From an uncultured Acidimicrobiales bacterium (GTDB taxonomy: Bacteria; Actinomycetota; Acidimicrobiia; Acidimicrobiales; SHLQ01), in contig CALHYX010000030.1 of the NCBI GenBank assembly GCA_938041035.1, positions 1 through 64,000 of the forward strand: a stretch of 64,000 bases of DNA, in the 5' to 3' direction. The translations under genes were made by a program, and so were the position numbers. This document shows positions 33,249 to 41,947 of this stretch, in pieces. The stretch's first letter is position 1. Every line of letters begins with the position of its first letter. The notes under the pieces are model-generated. The model was given only the letters and a program-made list of their open reading frames with translations, had not been told where the DNA came from and ran no database searches.

Positions 33249-34214
33249 ATGAGCGACGCCCGCGAAGTAATCATCATTGGATCGGGACCGGCCGGTCTGA
33301 CCGCCGCGATCTACACCGCTCGAGCCAACCTGGCCCCCCTCGTGCTCGAAGGCGAGCCATCGTCGACCAGCGATCAGCCCGGCGGTCAGCTCATGTTGAC
33401 CACCGACGTCGAGAACTACCCGGGCTTTCCCGAGGGCGTGATGGGCCCCGAGCTCATGCAGAACTTTCGCACCCAGGCCGCCCGCTTCGGCGCCGAGATC
33501 GAGACGGTCAAGGTCTCCAAGGTCGACCTTTCCTCGCGCCCCTACGGCGTGTGGGTCGGTGACCCCGATGCGGCCGAGCCGACCCATCGGGCCGAGTCCA
33601 TCATCGTGGCCACCGGCGCCCAGTCGCTGATGCTCGGTCTCGAAAACGAGTCCCGGCTCATGGGCTACGGCGTGTCGACCTGTGCCACCTGTGACGGCTT
33701 CTTTTTCCGCGACCAGGAGATCGCCGTGGTCGGCGGCGGTGACTCCGCCCTCGAAGAAGCCAACTTCTTGACCCGGTTTGCCTCGAAGGTGACGATCATC
33801 CATCGCCGCGACGAGCTGCGAGCCTCCAAGATCATGCAGGATCGCGCCCGCGCCAACGACAAGATCGAATTCCTTTGGGACAGCCAGGTGGTCGACGTGC
33901 TGGGAGACGACAAGGTCTCCGGCGCGGTCATCGAGCACACCAAGACGGGCGAGCGCAGCGAGCTCGCCATCAGCGGCTTGTTCGTCGCCATTGGTCACCG
34001 GCCCAACACCGACATCTTCAAGGGCCAGCTCGAGATGCAGGACAACGGCTACCTGGTGGCCGAGCCGGACAGCACCCGAACGACCGTCGAAGGCGTCTTT
34101 GTGTGCGGCGACGTCCAGGACGACTACTACCGCCAGGCGATCACCGCGGCGGGCTCGGGCTGCATGGCCGCCATCGATGCCGAACGCTGGCTCGAGGCCC
34201 TCGCCGACGGCTGA
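33249..34214 (+). CDS. trxB: Thioredoxin-disulfide reductase
   Basis: A 321-residue low-molecular-weight flavoprotein. The FAD site is GSGPAGLTAAIYTARA, the active-site disulfide CATC is C145/C148, the NADPH loop is VVGGGDSALEEA, and the C-terminal FAD block is GVFVCGDVQDDYYRQAITAAGSGCMAA. It uses NADPH to reduce the thioredoxin encoded next door. The pair follows the sigma factor as in mycobacteria, where sigma-dependent thiol stress control is known. Confidence 0.98.
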   Translation: MSDAREVIIIGSGPAGLTAAIYTARANLAPLVLEGEPSSTSDQPGGQLMLTTDVENYPGFPEGVMGPELMQNFRTQAARFGAEIETVKVSKVDLSSRPYGVWVGDPDAAEPTHRAESIIVATGAQSLMLGLENESRLMGYGVSTCATCDGFFFRDQEIAVVGGGDSALEEANFLTRFASKVTIIHRRDELRASKIMQDRARANDKIEFLWDSQVVDVLGDDKVSGAVIEHTKTGERSELAISGLFVAIGHRPNTDIFKGQLEMQDNGYLVAEPDSTRTTVEGVFVCGDVQDDYYRQAITAAGSGCMAAIDAERWLEALADG

Positions 34215-34302
34215 GCGCATCGGCGCCGCGGATGTGGGAATGTAGCGTCCTGCGTTCGGGTTATTCCTAAGCGCATCCACCCCAACCAAAGAGGTATCCC
34301 CA

Positions 34303-34632
34303 ATGGCCGGCGACGCAATTACCGCCCTCACCGATGACACGTTCGACGAAGAGATCACCGGTTCCAGCGAACCAGTGCTCGTCGATTTCTGGGCCGAATG
34401 GTGCGGACCCTGCAAGATGATCGCCCCCATCCTCGACGAAATCGCCGAAGAGCAGAGCGGCAAGATCAAGATCGCCAAGCTCAACGTCGATGACGCCCCC
34501 GACATCGCCCGGCGTTTCGAGGTCATGAGCATCCCCACCCTCATCGTCTTCAAAGACGGCGAGCCGGTGAAGCGCCTCGTTGGTGCGAAGGGCAAGCCCC
34601 AACTGCTCGAAGAGATCGCCGAGTACGTCTAG
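34303..34632 (+). CDS. trxA: Thioredoxin
   Basis: A 109-residue thioredoxin with the active site [10 protein letters not shown] (C34, C37), the cis-Pro loop [12 protein letters not shown], and the buried Asp in VLVDFW. It is a general protein-disulfide reductase, working with the adjacent trxB. AAGAGG lies upstream of the ATG. It is 88 bases from trxB and likely in the same transcription unit. Confidence 0.98.
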   Translation: MAGDAITALTDDTFDEEITGSSEPVLVDFWAEWCGPCKMIAPILDEIAEEQSGKIKIAKLNVDDAPDIARRFEVMSIPTLIVFKDGEPVKRLVGAKGKPQLLEEIAEYV

Positions 34633-34738
34633 CCCGTACTCGCTCCTCCGAACCGTCGCCAGCACGACACGCGGTCCGCCGGGTTCTTTTGAACCCGGCG
34701 GGCCCCGTTTTGGCCAACGGGGGCTCTACGCTACCGGG

Positions 34739-35770
34739 GTGCAAAACAACGACTCGGTGCTCCTGCGCCCCGGCGCGCGCGGCGACGAGGTCCGCGACCT
34801 GCAACGGCGCCTGCGCGAGCTCGGATTTGGCGTCGATGGGGCGCCGATCACCGACGAGCCGGGTCTCTTCGGCGAGACGACCGCGGCGGCCGTCGTCGCC
34901 TTCCAGACCGAACGCAGCCTCGACTCCACCGGTGAGGTCGATCAGCGCACCTGGACCACCCTGGTCGAGGCGTCGTACCGCCTCGGCGACCGGGCCCTGT
35001 ATCGCCACGCGCCGATGCTGCGCGGCGACGACGTCCACCAACTCCAGCTAACCCTCGGCGGGCTGGGCTTCGACGCCGGGTGGGTCGACGGCATCTTTGG
35101 ACCCGATACCGAGCGGGCCCTCAAGGACTTTCAACGCAATGCCGGGCTGACCGTCGACGGTATCGCTGGTCCGTCCACGTTGGCCGTGCTCGACCGCTTC
35201 GGCGCAAAGAGCGCGAAGTCCGAGCCCGTGGTTGGCGTTCGCGAACGCGAACGCCTCCTGGGCCAGGCCCACGAAGGACTGGTCGGGCGGCGCATCGTCG
35301 TCGGCGAGATCGGTGGGGTGAGCGCGCTGGTGGATGCGGTGGGCCGGGCGCTTCGCCATGCCGGCGCCCACGTGCTGACGCTGCACGATCCCGATGTTTC
35401 CGACCAGGCGCGTGCGGCCAACACCTTCGAGGGTGCCGCGTACCTCGGACTCGAGGTCAGCGCCGCGCCCACCTGCGCCCTCGACTACTTTGCAACTGAG
35501 GGTTTCATTTCCTACGGTGGTCGCTCATTGGCGGCGCGACTCGCCTGCCGGTTGGCCACGGCCATGGCCGCCGACGACTACACCTCGGCCGGGGTTCGCC
35601 GACCGATACTGCGCGAAACGCGCATGCCGGCGGCCTGGTGCCGCCTGGGTCCCACCGACACCGTTGTCACCAACCATCACGGGTTGGCGGTGGCCATTGT
35701 CGATGCCCTCGACGAGTGGTGCGTCGATCCGCTCGACGATCCGGCCACCGGGCCCCAACGCAAGGCGTGA
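34739..35770 (+). CDS. CwlM-like protein: two peptidoglycan-binding domains and a degenerate amidase domain
   Basis: A 343-residue soluble protein without signal peptide. Two PG_binding_1 repeats occupy about residues 5-70 (GDEVRDLQRRLRELGFGVDG) and 85-155 (GDDVHQLQLTLGGLGFDAGW, then FGPDTERALKDFQRNAGLTVDG). The last ~160 residues follow the Amidase_3 fold (SALVDAVGRALRHAGAHVLTL, then ARAANTFEGAAYLGLEVSA). The zinc His/Glu residues are not at their places, so hydrolysis is unlikely. This matches mycobacterial CwlM, a cytoplasmic regulator of precursor synthesis phosphorylated by PknB. It lies next to trxA as in mycobacteria. The GTG start follows CTACCGGG. Confidence 0.8.
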   Translation: MQNNDSVLLRPGARGDEVRDLQRRLRELGFGVDGAPITDEPGLFGETTAAAVVAFQTERSLDSTGEVDQRTWTTLVEASYRLGDRALYRHAPMLRGDDVHQLQLTLGGLGFDAGWVDGIFGPDTERALKDFQRNAGLTVDGIAGPSTLAVLDRFGAKSAKSEPVVGVRERERLLGQAHEGLVGRRIVVGEIGGVSALVDAVGRALRHAGAHVLTLHDPDVSDQARAANTFEGAAYLGLEVSAAPTCALDYFATEGFISYGGRSLAARLACRLATAMAADDYTSAGVRRPILRETRMPAAWCRLGPTDTVVTNHHGLAVAIVDALDEWCVDPLDDPATGPQRKA

Positions 35771-35799
35771 CGCAAGTTTCACACAACGTTGCACACAGC

Positions 35800-35808
35800 T
35801 GTGGATAA
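35800..35808 (-). promoter_or_regulatory. Consensus DnaA box between cwlM-like and parB genes
   Basis: TGTGGATAA is a perfect inverse of the bacterial DnaA box TTATCCACA. It lies in the 54-bp gap between two convergent genes, about 6.5 kb left of dnaA. It is the best match to the E. coli consensus on the left side of the origin. Confidence 0.55.
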
Positions 35809-35824
35809 CTTCTGAGCGGGTCGC

Positions 35825-36769
35825 CTAGGCCCCGGGGTTCAGCGTTTGGTAGATGCGTTCGAGGTCTTCCAGGTCAGCGAAATCGATCACGATGCGTCCC
35901 TTGCCCGAGCCCATGGTGAGCTCCACCGACGTCGACAGATGGTCGGCGAGCAGGCGCTCGAGTTCGAGGAGCGCAGCGTCCTTCGGTGCCGCAGCCCGGC
36001 GCCTCGAGGTTCGTTCGGTATCCGTCGAGCTCGGGTCGGACGAGCCTGAGCTGGACGAGCTGTCGGAGGTGGGGTCGCCGAGGACCAACTCGGGCTGCCG
36101 ATCGATCGACTCGCCCTTGACCAACCGCTCGGCGCTGCGAACGTTGAGGTCCTCATCGACGATGCGTTGCGCCAGTGCGTCCTGTTCGGAACGATCGGTC
36201 ACCGCAAGCAGGGCCCGGGCGTGCCCGGCCGAGATTTCCCCTTCGAGCAAGCGCCGCTGCACGCCGGGGCCGAGCTGTAGCAACCGAAGCGTGTTGGTGA
36301 CGGTGGATCGACTCTTCCCCACCCGCTCGGCCACCTGCTCCTGGGTGAGCTCGAACTCCTCGATCAGTTGTTCGTAGGCCGCAGCTTCTTCGAGGGCATT
36401 GAGATCCTGGCGGTGCAGATTCTCAACGACAGCCTGTTCCAGGGACTGCTGATCGTCGATCGGACGAACGATCGCCGGGATGAGCTGCAGACCAGCCCGC
36501 CGCGCGGCCCGCCAGCGACGTTCGCCGGCGATCAGTTCAAAGCCCTCTTCGGACGGCCGCACCAGAACCGGTTGCAGTACACCGATCTCACGGATGGAGG
36601 CCGTCAGCGACTCGAGAGCCGCCTCGTCAAACTGGGACCGGGGTTGGTACCGATTCGGATGGATCTGCTTGACCGACAATTCCTGGAGCCCGGCCACCGG
36701 CTCCTGGGTGGTGTCGCCGGGAATCAGCGCGGACAGTCCGCGTCCCAGGCCGCTGGGTCGGTTGTTCAC
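35825..36769 (-). CDS. parB: Chromosome partitioning protein ParB
   Basis: A 314-residue ParB. The N-terminal CTPase/nuclease-like domain has IHPNRYQPRSQFDEAALESLTASI and the signature GERRWRAARRAGL. The HTH at about residues 140-175 includes LTQEQVAERVGKSRSTVTNTLRLL. A Ser/Asp-rich linker precedes the C-terminal dimerisation domain (GKGRIVIDFADLEDLERIYQ). It binds parS and slides as a clamp; two parS-like sites lie upstream of parA. It starts with GTG overlapping the parA stop (GTGA). Confidence 0.97.
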   Translation of the reverse strand: MNNRPSGLGRGLSALIPGDTTQEPVAGLQELSVKQIHPNRYQPRSQFDEAALESLTASIREIGVLQPVLVRPSEEGFELIAGERRWRAARRAGLQLIPAIVRPIDDQQSLEQAVVENLHRQDLNALEEAAAYEQLIEEFELTQEQVAERVGKSRSTVTNTLRLLQLGPGVQRRLLEGEISAGHARALLAVTDRSEQDALAQRIVDEDLNVRSAERLVKGESIDRQPELVLGDPTSDSSSSSGSSDPSSTDTERTSRRRAAAPKDAALLELERLLADHLSTSVELTMGSGKGRIVIDFADLEDLERIYQTLNPGA

Positions 36770-37722
36770 GACGACACCTCCCGAGCGAGTTCGCGATAGG
36801 CAATCGCACCGCGCGAGGTGGGGTCGAAGGTGGTAATCGGTTGGCCGAAGGACGGGGCCTCCGACAGCCGAACGGAGCGGGGAATGACCTGGCGACACAC
36901 GGCCGAACCGAAGTGATCGCGCACCTCTTTGGCCACCTGAGCCGCCAGTTTGGTGCGGGCATCGAACATCACGAGAACGATGGTACTGAGGTCGAGGTCG
37001 GCGTTGAGGTTCTTCTTCACCAGATCCACGTTGCGCAGCAGCTGACCCAGACCCTCCAGGGCGTAATACTCGCACTGGATGGGTACGAGTACTTCGTTGG
37101 CTGCGGTCAGGCCGTTGATGGTCAGCAGGCCCAACGAGGGGGGACAGTCGATGAAGACATAGTCGAAATTCTCGATGACCTCATCGAGGGCCTTTTCCAG
37201 ACGCCGTTCCCGGTTGAACGCGGGGACCAGTTCGATCTCGGCGCCGGCGAGGTCGAGACTGCTCGGCGCCACGAAGAGGTTCTTCACCGTGGTGGCCTCA
37301 AGACAGTCCTCGAGCGAGGCGTCGGCGAGCATGACGTCGTACATCGAGATGTCGAGGTTACGGGGGTTGAGTCCCAGACCGGTCGACGCGTTCGCCTGCG
37401 GGTCCAGATCGATCACGAGGACCCGAAAGCCCTCTTCGGCGAGCGCGGCGCCCAGGTTTACCGTGGTCGTCGTCTTCCCGACTCCACCCTTTTGGTTCGC
37501 TACCGCGAAGATGCGCGCCACCGGGGTCTCGGTGGAGGGAGCCGGTTGGTCCTCGGGCTCCCCGACGATGGCCGCGGGTGCGGTCTCGTCGAACACGATC
37601 TGGGGCTCGGCGGCCATCGGGACCGTATCGACGACCGGGGGAGTCGCCTCCGCTCCCGGCGGAATCACCGACCGCATGCGGTCATCTGTCCCTGCCGATT
37701 CGGCGTTCACCTCAGGCTCCAC
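36766..37722 (-). CDS. parA: Chromosome partitioning ATPase ParA
   Basis: A 318-residue ParA/Soj ATPase. The deviant Walker A is KGGVGKTTTTVNL (78-90), and DLDPQANAS and DYVFIDCPPSLGLLT follow. A roughly 68-residue N-terminal extension rich in Glu, Ala and Pro precedes the ATPase domain, longer than in Soj but common in actinobacteria. It works with ParB on the parS sites located between this gene and rsmG. The start has no strong alternative. Confidence 0.96.
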   Translation of the reverse strand: MEPEVNAESAGTDDRMRSVIPPGAEATPPVVDTVPMAAEPQIVFDETAPAAIVGEPEDQPAPSTETPVARIFAVANQKGGVGKTTTTVNLGAALAEEGFRVLVIDLDPQANASTGLGLNPRNLDISMYDVMLADASLEDCLEATTVKNLFVAPSSLDLAGAEIELVPAFNRERRLEKALDEVIENFDYVFIDCPPSLGLLTINGLTAANEVLVPIQCEYYALEGLGQLLRNVDLVKKNLNADLDLSTIVLVMFDARTKLAAQVAKEVRDHFGSAVCRQVIPRSVRLSEAPSFGQPITTFDPTSRGAIAYRELAREVSS

Positions 37723-37936
37723 AACGCACGCTCCTTGCTCGAGTTCGAGCTCGCTCCCACACTATCGATGATGACCACCGTCGACGTGCACCGGGCGCGC
37801 CTCTGGCGATCCCAGGCTGGGGTTTCGCTCATCGGTTGGCAACAGTAACAACATCGACAACAACTATGCACATCGTGCTCATCAGCACCACGACAACCGT
37901 GAGCCGCAGTGGCATCGTGGGACGCGTTTCGCCCAT

Positions 37937-37950
37937 GTTCCACGTGGAAC
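37937..37950. other. parS site 1
   Basis: GTTCCACGTGGAAC is a perfect 14-bp palindrome matching the bacterial parS core TTCCACGTGGAA, close to the consensus GTTTCACGTGAAAC. It is placed just upstream of parA, where ParB can load. Confidence 0.85.
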
Positions 37951-37994
37951 TCGGCTCATTCGGGGTACCGATCGGTCGGTTCGCGCTTTTCGGC

Positions 37995-38008
37995 GTTCCA
38001 CGTGAAAC
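37995..38008. other. parS site 2
   Basis: GTTCCACGTGAAAC differs from the consensus parS GTTTCACGTGAAAC by one base. It lies 58 bp from the first site. Two close sites would favour ParB clustering. Confidence 0.85.
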
Positions 38009-38071
38009 TCCGAGCGGGATGCGGTCTCCCAAAGGCTGATCCGCCGAGAACCTGGTCCGTAGAGCTGGTCG

Positions 38072-38725
38072 CTAGAACAGGGGGCGTTTGGCGGGGATGC
38101 CGACCCGGCGCGGATAGCGCTCCGCCACCGGTGCAACCTTGTCCAACCACTGCATCGTCACCGATTCCGACCCCGCGGTAGTCATCCGTCGATCCCCTAC
38201 TCGCAGACCCAATTCGGCCAGCGGCCCAGGATGGGCCCAGCGCTCACCGCTGCTGTCCGGTGGTTCGCTCACGACGAGGTGTCCACCAACCTGAAGCAGC
38301 GGGGCCGCGCACTCCGCCGCGATCGCCGGGGCGGCAAACGATCGGCACACCACCAGATCGCACTGCTCGCGCCAGTCATCGCGGCGCCCCAACTCCTCGG
38401 CCCGGGCCTGCACCACGCCGGCGGTCAACCCGAGTTCCTCCACCGCCCACTCGAGAAAGTCGGTCGACTTGGCGCGACCATCCACCAGCCACCACTCGGC
38501 ATCGGGATGATCCGATGCCAGGACCAGACCCGGCAGACCGCCACCGCTACCAAGGTCCACCGCCCGTCCACCTGACCCACTCGCAGCGGTGATGGGATCG
38601 GGGAGAAAGGCGCGCGCGTGCTCCAGTTGAAAACGACACGACGCGGGGCCTACCAGGCCCCGCGTCTGTCCGACGTTCAAGACATCGAGTAGTTCGGCGT
38701 CAGTCGCCAGGGATAACCACCACAC
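38072..38725 (-). CDS. rsmG: 16S rRNA (guanine-527-N7)-methyltransferase RsmG
   Basis: RsmG (GidB), about 217 residues from the start used. The SAM motif is AVDLGSGGGLPGLVLA, the N-terminal helix block is LVGPASCRFQLEHARAFL, and VDGRAKSTDFLEWAV and VCRSFAAPA follow. It methylates G527 of 16S rRNA. The start is uncertain: the GTG chosen overlaps jag by 26 bases, while an ATG 16 codons upstream (38773) would overlap by 74. It belongs to the rpmH to parB gene string. Confidence 0.9.
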   Translation of the reverse strand: MWWLSLATDAELLDVLNVGQTRGLVGPASCRFQLEHARAFLPDPITAASGSGGRAVDLGSGGGLPGLVLASDHPDAEWWLVDGRAKSTDFLEWAVEELGLTAGVVQARAEELGRRDDWREQCDLVVCRSFAAPAIAAECAAPLLQVGGHLVVSEPPDSSGERWAHPGPLAELGLRVGDRRMTTAGSESVTMQWLDKVAPVAERYPRRVGIPAKRPLF

Positions 38726-39869
38726 ATCGATGCGGGTCGCTGCCCTCGGAGATGGTCGAAACGCCCGGCTCATCGGTCAAGGCATCGTGAACAACCTTAC
38801 GATCGGCGGCCGACATCGATTCCAGCGCCTGTTCGTTGCCCGATTCACGGACGTTTTCGGCCACCTGCTTGGCGAAGCGGGTCAGCGCTTCGCGCCGGCG
38901 CTCGCGGTAACCGGCGACGTCGATACGCACCCGACCCTGCGGTGAACCCTCGCCTTTGCGCTGCACGACGGTACGCGAGAGCTCCTGGATGGCTCGGAGG
39001 GTGTTGCCCTTGGGGCCCACGAGCAGACCGAGGTCCCGGCCTTCAACCTGCACCTCGAGGGTTTCCTCGTCGATCTCCTTGGTGACGACATCTCCCTCGA
39101 AGTCGAACGACTCCAGGAGGCCATCGAGGAACTCCGCCACAACCTCGGCGTGTTCGTCGAGTGACATGGCGTCACCCTCATGATCAGACATTGCTGCTCC
39201 TGTGCTTGTCGTTGTCTCGTTCTTCTGCTGCTCGCCGGCCGACGACGACGCCACCGCAGCCGCACCCGCCGCCCCTACCGCGGCACCGGCCGCAGCCGGC
39301 GCCACCGATTCGCGTACCGGATCGGCCTCGGCCACCACATCAGCCTTGGGCTGGCGGTCGCGATTGCGGTCGCTGTTGTTGTTTCGATCGCCAGCAGCTC
39401 GATCGTCGGTACCGCGGTCCGATCCGCCGTTTCCGCCGTTGCGGTCGGCTTTGGCCTTGGAGCGGTCACCATCGCGGCCGCGGTTGTTGCCGCCACCCTT
39501 GTTCCGGTCACCATCGCGGCCCCGGTTGTTGCCGCCACCCTTGTTCCGGTCACCACCGCCCCGGTTGTTGCCGCCACCCTTGTTGCGGTCACCACCACCG
39601 CGGTTGTTGCCGCCACCCTTGTTGCGGTCACCACCGCCTTTGCCGGACTTCTTGCGCCCGCCACGGTCGCGGCGCTCCTGCTTCGGTGGCGGCTGGGTGG
39701 GCCGTACCCGGGCTCGAATGCGAGCGGGGGACTTGACGCGACCAAACAATCCGGTCTTGGCCTCTTCGAGGACTTCAAATTCGGCCTGGTCTCCCGCGAC
39801 ACCCAGAAGATCGATTGCTCGCTCCTTGGCCTCGTTTGAATCCTTGCCGGTGGTTTCAACCCATTCCAC
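38700..39869 (-). CDS. jag: Jag/KhpB-type RNA-binding protein with Asn/Gly-rich repeat linker
   Basis: A 389-residue protein. The Jag_N domain is at residues 1-50 (VETTGKDSNEAKERAIDLLG). A long linker then contains four repeats of the type DRNKGGGNNRG. A KH domain follows at about 270-335 (EVQVEGRDLGLLVGPKGNTL) and an R3H domain at about 340-389 (GNEQALESMSAADRKVVHDAL). KhpB binds RNA and influences division and elongation proteins. Canonical Jag linkers are much shorter. The gene lies between yidC (two bases upstream) and rsmG. Confidence 0.92.
   Translation of the reverse strand: MEWVETTGKDSNEAKERAIDLLGVAGDQAEFEVLEEAKTGLFGRVKSPARIRARVRPTQPPPKQERRDRGGRKKSGKGGGDRNKGGGNNRGGGDRNKGGGNNRGGGDRNKGGGNNRGRDGDRNKGGGNNRGRDGDRSKAKADRNGGNGGSDRGTDDRAAGDRNNNSDRNRDRQPKADVVAEADPVRESVAPAAAGAAVGAAGAAAVASSSAGEQQKNETTTSTGAAMSDHEGDAMSLDEHAEVVAEFLDGLLESFDFEGDVVTKEIDEETLEVQVEGRDLGLLVGPKGNTLRAIQELSRTVVQRKGEGSPQGRVRIDVAGYRERRREALTRFAKQVAENVRESGNEQALESMSAADRKVVHDALTDEPGVSTISEGSDPHRCVVVIPGD
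39481..39642. repeat. Four in-frame tandem repeats inside jag
   Basis: Units starting CGGTTGTTGCCGCCACCCTT begin at 39481, 39523, 39562 and 39601 (periods 42, 39 and 39). They encode the Arg-Asn-Lys-Gly-Gly-Gly-Asn-Asn-Arg repeats of the Jag linker. All indels are multiples of three. Confidence 0.85.
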
Positions 39870-39871
39870 GT

Positions 39872-41077
39872 TCAGTTCCTTTTCTTCTTCTTGGGCTTCC
39901 TGGGTCGAGGTTCCACTCCGTCAGAATTCTGACCGGTTGCGCGCGTTCGGGGACGCCCCGCGCCAGCACCACCACGACCTGAGCCATTCGATCGGCTCGT
40001 TGACTGCGAGGAGTTCCTCGCGTTTCGACCCGGCTTTTTCGCCGTCTCGTTCTTCTTGCTGGACTTGCCTGCGTTCTTGGACTCGGTGACCCGGCCACTG
40101 GGCTTACCCGCCTTCTTGCCCGACTTTCCGCTCCCCGCGCCCCCGCCGGTCTTGTTCTTGTCGGTTTTGTTCTTGTTGGCGGTTTTGTTCTTGTTGGCGG
40201 TCTTCGTGTCGTTCTTGGTCTTGGTCTTGGTTGCCCCCGAAGCACCGGAGTCCCCATCGGTGGCGTTGTTGGCATCGCCGTACAGCGTTTTGGTGATGTA
40301 GGCCTGCTGGCCAATGCGATACACGTTGGACACGATGAAGTAGATGACCAGCGCCGACTGAATGGTGAACGAAATCACCGGCAGGAAATACGGCATGATC
40401 TTCATGATTGCCTGCTGCTGGGGATTGATCGCTGCCCCGGAGCTACGGCCCTGGATTTGGCGCTGCTGGTACAGGCTGGTGACCAGCACGATCAGGATCA
40501 GACCGATGTAGGGGAGGGCCGACGTGAACGAGTTCGAGAAGACGTCGCTGGCGGACTGCGACAGGTCGAGCCCGAGAAAATTCATCTCGTCTTCGCCGGC
40601 CAGGTCCTGGAACAGCTGGCTGTCCTCGTTGACATAGCGCGGGTTGAACGGGCGCATGGCGTCCGACGCCGGAATGATGTTGCGACCGCCCTCGCCGAGC
40701 CCCGCCGCGGAGCCGAGCGCGGTGCCGGTCTCGCTCAGGCGACGCGTCAGGCCCTGAAGCACGCGATAGAGCACCAGGAAGACCGGTAACTGGGCAAACA
40801 GGGGTAAACAACCGCCCACCGGGTTGATCCCGTTGTCCTTGTAGAACGCCATGAGCTCTTCGTTGAGCTTCTCCCGGTTTTCCGGCCCCGGATGCTTCTC
40901 CTGGATCTTCTTCATCTCCGGCTGCAGCCGCTGCATCTGCATCATCGACTTGGTACCACTCAGAGTGAGCGGAGTGAGGACAACCATCACGCTCAGTGTC
41001 AAGAGAACGATGGCCAAGCCGTAGGAGTTCGTCAGGTCGTAAAACCACGCCAAGATGGCGGCGATCAGGTCGAACAT
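39872..41077 (-). CDS. yidC: Membrane protein insertase YidC with long basic tail
   Basis: A 401-residue Oxa1/YidC insertase. The N-terminal membrane helix is at residues 2-30 and the coiled coil is [17 protein letters not shown]. The conserved [15 protein letters not shown] and the helices near 185-270 ([20 protein letters not shown]) follow. The last ~120 residues are a Lys/Asn/Ser/Gly-rich tail ending KPKKKKRN, which probably binds the ribosome in place of SRP-linked contacts. It has the five-helix Gram-positive type without the large periplasmic domain. It is preceded by yidD and followed by jag. Confidence 0.95.
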   Translation of the reverse strand: MFDLIAAILAWFYDLTNSYGLAIVLLTLSVMVVLTPLTLSGTKSMMQMQRLQPEMKKIQEKHPGPENREKLNEELMAFYKDNGINPVGGCLPLFAQLPVFLVLYRVLQGLTRRLSETGTALGSAAGLGEGGRNIIPASDAMRPFNPRYVNEDSQLFQDLAGEDEMNFLGLDLSQSASDVFSNSFTSALPYIGLILIVLVTSLYQQRQIQGRSSGAAINPQQQAIMKIMPYFLPVISFTIQSALVIYFIVSNVYRIGQQAYITKTLYGDANNATDGDSGASGATKTKTKNDTKTANKNKTANKNKTDKNKTGGGAGSGKSGKKAGKPSGRVTESKNAGKSSKKNETAKKPGRNARNSSQSTSRSNGSGRGGAGAGRPRTRATGQNSDGVEPRPRKPKKKKRN

Positions 41078-41400
41078 GGGACCCCTTCTTCGTAGGAGGT
41101 GGCTCCACCCGGTTCAGGAGCACTGTTCTTGGGAGCACTGTTCTTAGGAGCGCTGTTCTTGGCAGCGCTGGCGGAGGACTCGCGGCCGGGCACGGGGTCA
41201 TACCCGTGGCCGCCCCACGGGTTGCAGCGACAGATGCGTTTGGTTCCCAGCCAACCGCCGGCGACCGCACCGTGGGTTTCGATCGCCTCCAGGGCGTAGG
41301 TGGAACAACTGGGGATGTAGCGACACGGTGACTGGCGGCCGGCGAGCACCCGTTGATACAGCCGTACGCTGGCGGCGAGACCTCGGGCCAGCGGCGTCAT
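41065..41400 (-). CDS. yidD: Membrane protein insertion efficiency factor YidD
   Basis: A 111-residue YidD. The core is residues 1-75 with [31 protein letters not shown] and [18 protein letters not shown], including the conserved Cys residues. A C-terminal tail contains three copies of Ala-Pro-Lys-Asn-Ser from a 15-bp DNA repeat. The gene overlaps rnpA by ATGA and runs 13 bases into yidC, so translation of the three is coupled. The protein assists YidC-mediated insertion. Confidence 0.93.
   Translation of the reverse strand: MTPLARGLAASVRLYQRVLAGRQSPCRYIPSCSTYALEAIETHGAVAGGWLGTKRICRCNPWGGHGYDPVPGRESSASAAKNSAPKNSAPKNSAPEPGGATSYEEGVPCST
41118..41162. repeat. 15-bp tandem repeat in the yidD 3' end
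   Basis: Three 15-bp units (GAGCACTGTTCTTGG and close variants) lie head to tail and encode the repeated Lys-Asn-Ser-Ala-Pro at the tail of YidD, just before the overlap with yidC. Confidence 0.85.
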
Positions 41401-41816
41401 CGTTGGGCTCCGCTCGCCCGGAGATCCGCCGATGGGCGGCCCGCCAACGCCGGGCCAAGACCCTCGAAAAGGGCTTCGACTTCGTCGCTGAGCTGGGAAA
41501 ACGTTTGATCCACGACATTGGGTCGGGCCGACACCAGGTACGCCGAAGCCCCGAACAGTTCGGGGCGGGCTCGCTCGAGCTCGACGATCGCGGCGCGCAG
41601 CCTGCGCCGGGTGCGGTTGCGGGTCACGGCGTTACCAACCGGCTTGCCGATCGCAAACGCGACCCGGTTGACGCCGGGAGACCCGACGCCGTAAGCGTTA
41701 CCCCCTGCGCCGGGTGCACCGAGCAGGGCGCGGACGCGCAAATGACGGGTGCGGGCCGAGGCGGCACCATCACCAAGAGCAACAAAGGTCTGTCGGTCGC
41801 GGACGCGTCCGATCAA
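41397..41816 (-). CDS. rnpA: Ribonuclease P protein component
   Basis: A 139-residue RnpA. The RNR signature is [16 protein letters not shown], preceded by [11 protein letters not shown]. It forms RNase P with the rnpB RNA to cut tRNA leaders. It overlaps rpmH upstream by ATGA and yidD downstream by ATGA. The C-terminal 30 residues are longer than in E. coli and acidic to neutral. Confidence 0.94.
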   Translation of the reverse strand: MIGRVRDRQTFVALGDGAASARTRHLRVRALLGAPGAGGNAYGVGSPGVNRVAFAIGKPVGNAVTRNRTRRRLRAAIVELERARPELFGASAYLVSARPNVVDQTFSQLSDEVEALFEGLGPALAGRPSADLRASGAQR

Positions 41817-41947
41817 GCCGAGAGGCGGTGGCGGCCCTTCGTCCGCCGAGAGCGGACGACAGCCCGGCCACCACGGGTGGCCATGCGCTTACGGAAGCCG
41901 TGCTTTTTCGCCCGCTTGCGTACGTTTGGTTGGAAGGTGCGCTTCAT
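41813..41947 (-). CDS. rpmH: 50S ribosomal protein L34
   Basis: A 44-residue L34 of canonical sequence: [20 protein letters not shown], then [24 protein letters not shown]. The start is fixed by the family N-terminus; the frame is open upstream without similarity. It overlaps rnpA by ATGA. It is the first gene of the minus-strand string leaving the origin, opposite dnaA. Confidence 0.97.
   Translation of the reverse strand: MKRTFQPNVRKRAKKHGFRKRMATRGGRAVVRSRRTKGRHRLSA

Larger units (their letters stand above)
37723..38071. other. parA-rsmG intergenic region with parS pair
   Basis: This 349-bp stretch has no gene. It holds two parS-like palindromes and is less GC-rich than the surroundings. 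The parA promoter should lie here, so ParB binding may also repress parAB. Confidence 0.6.
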
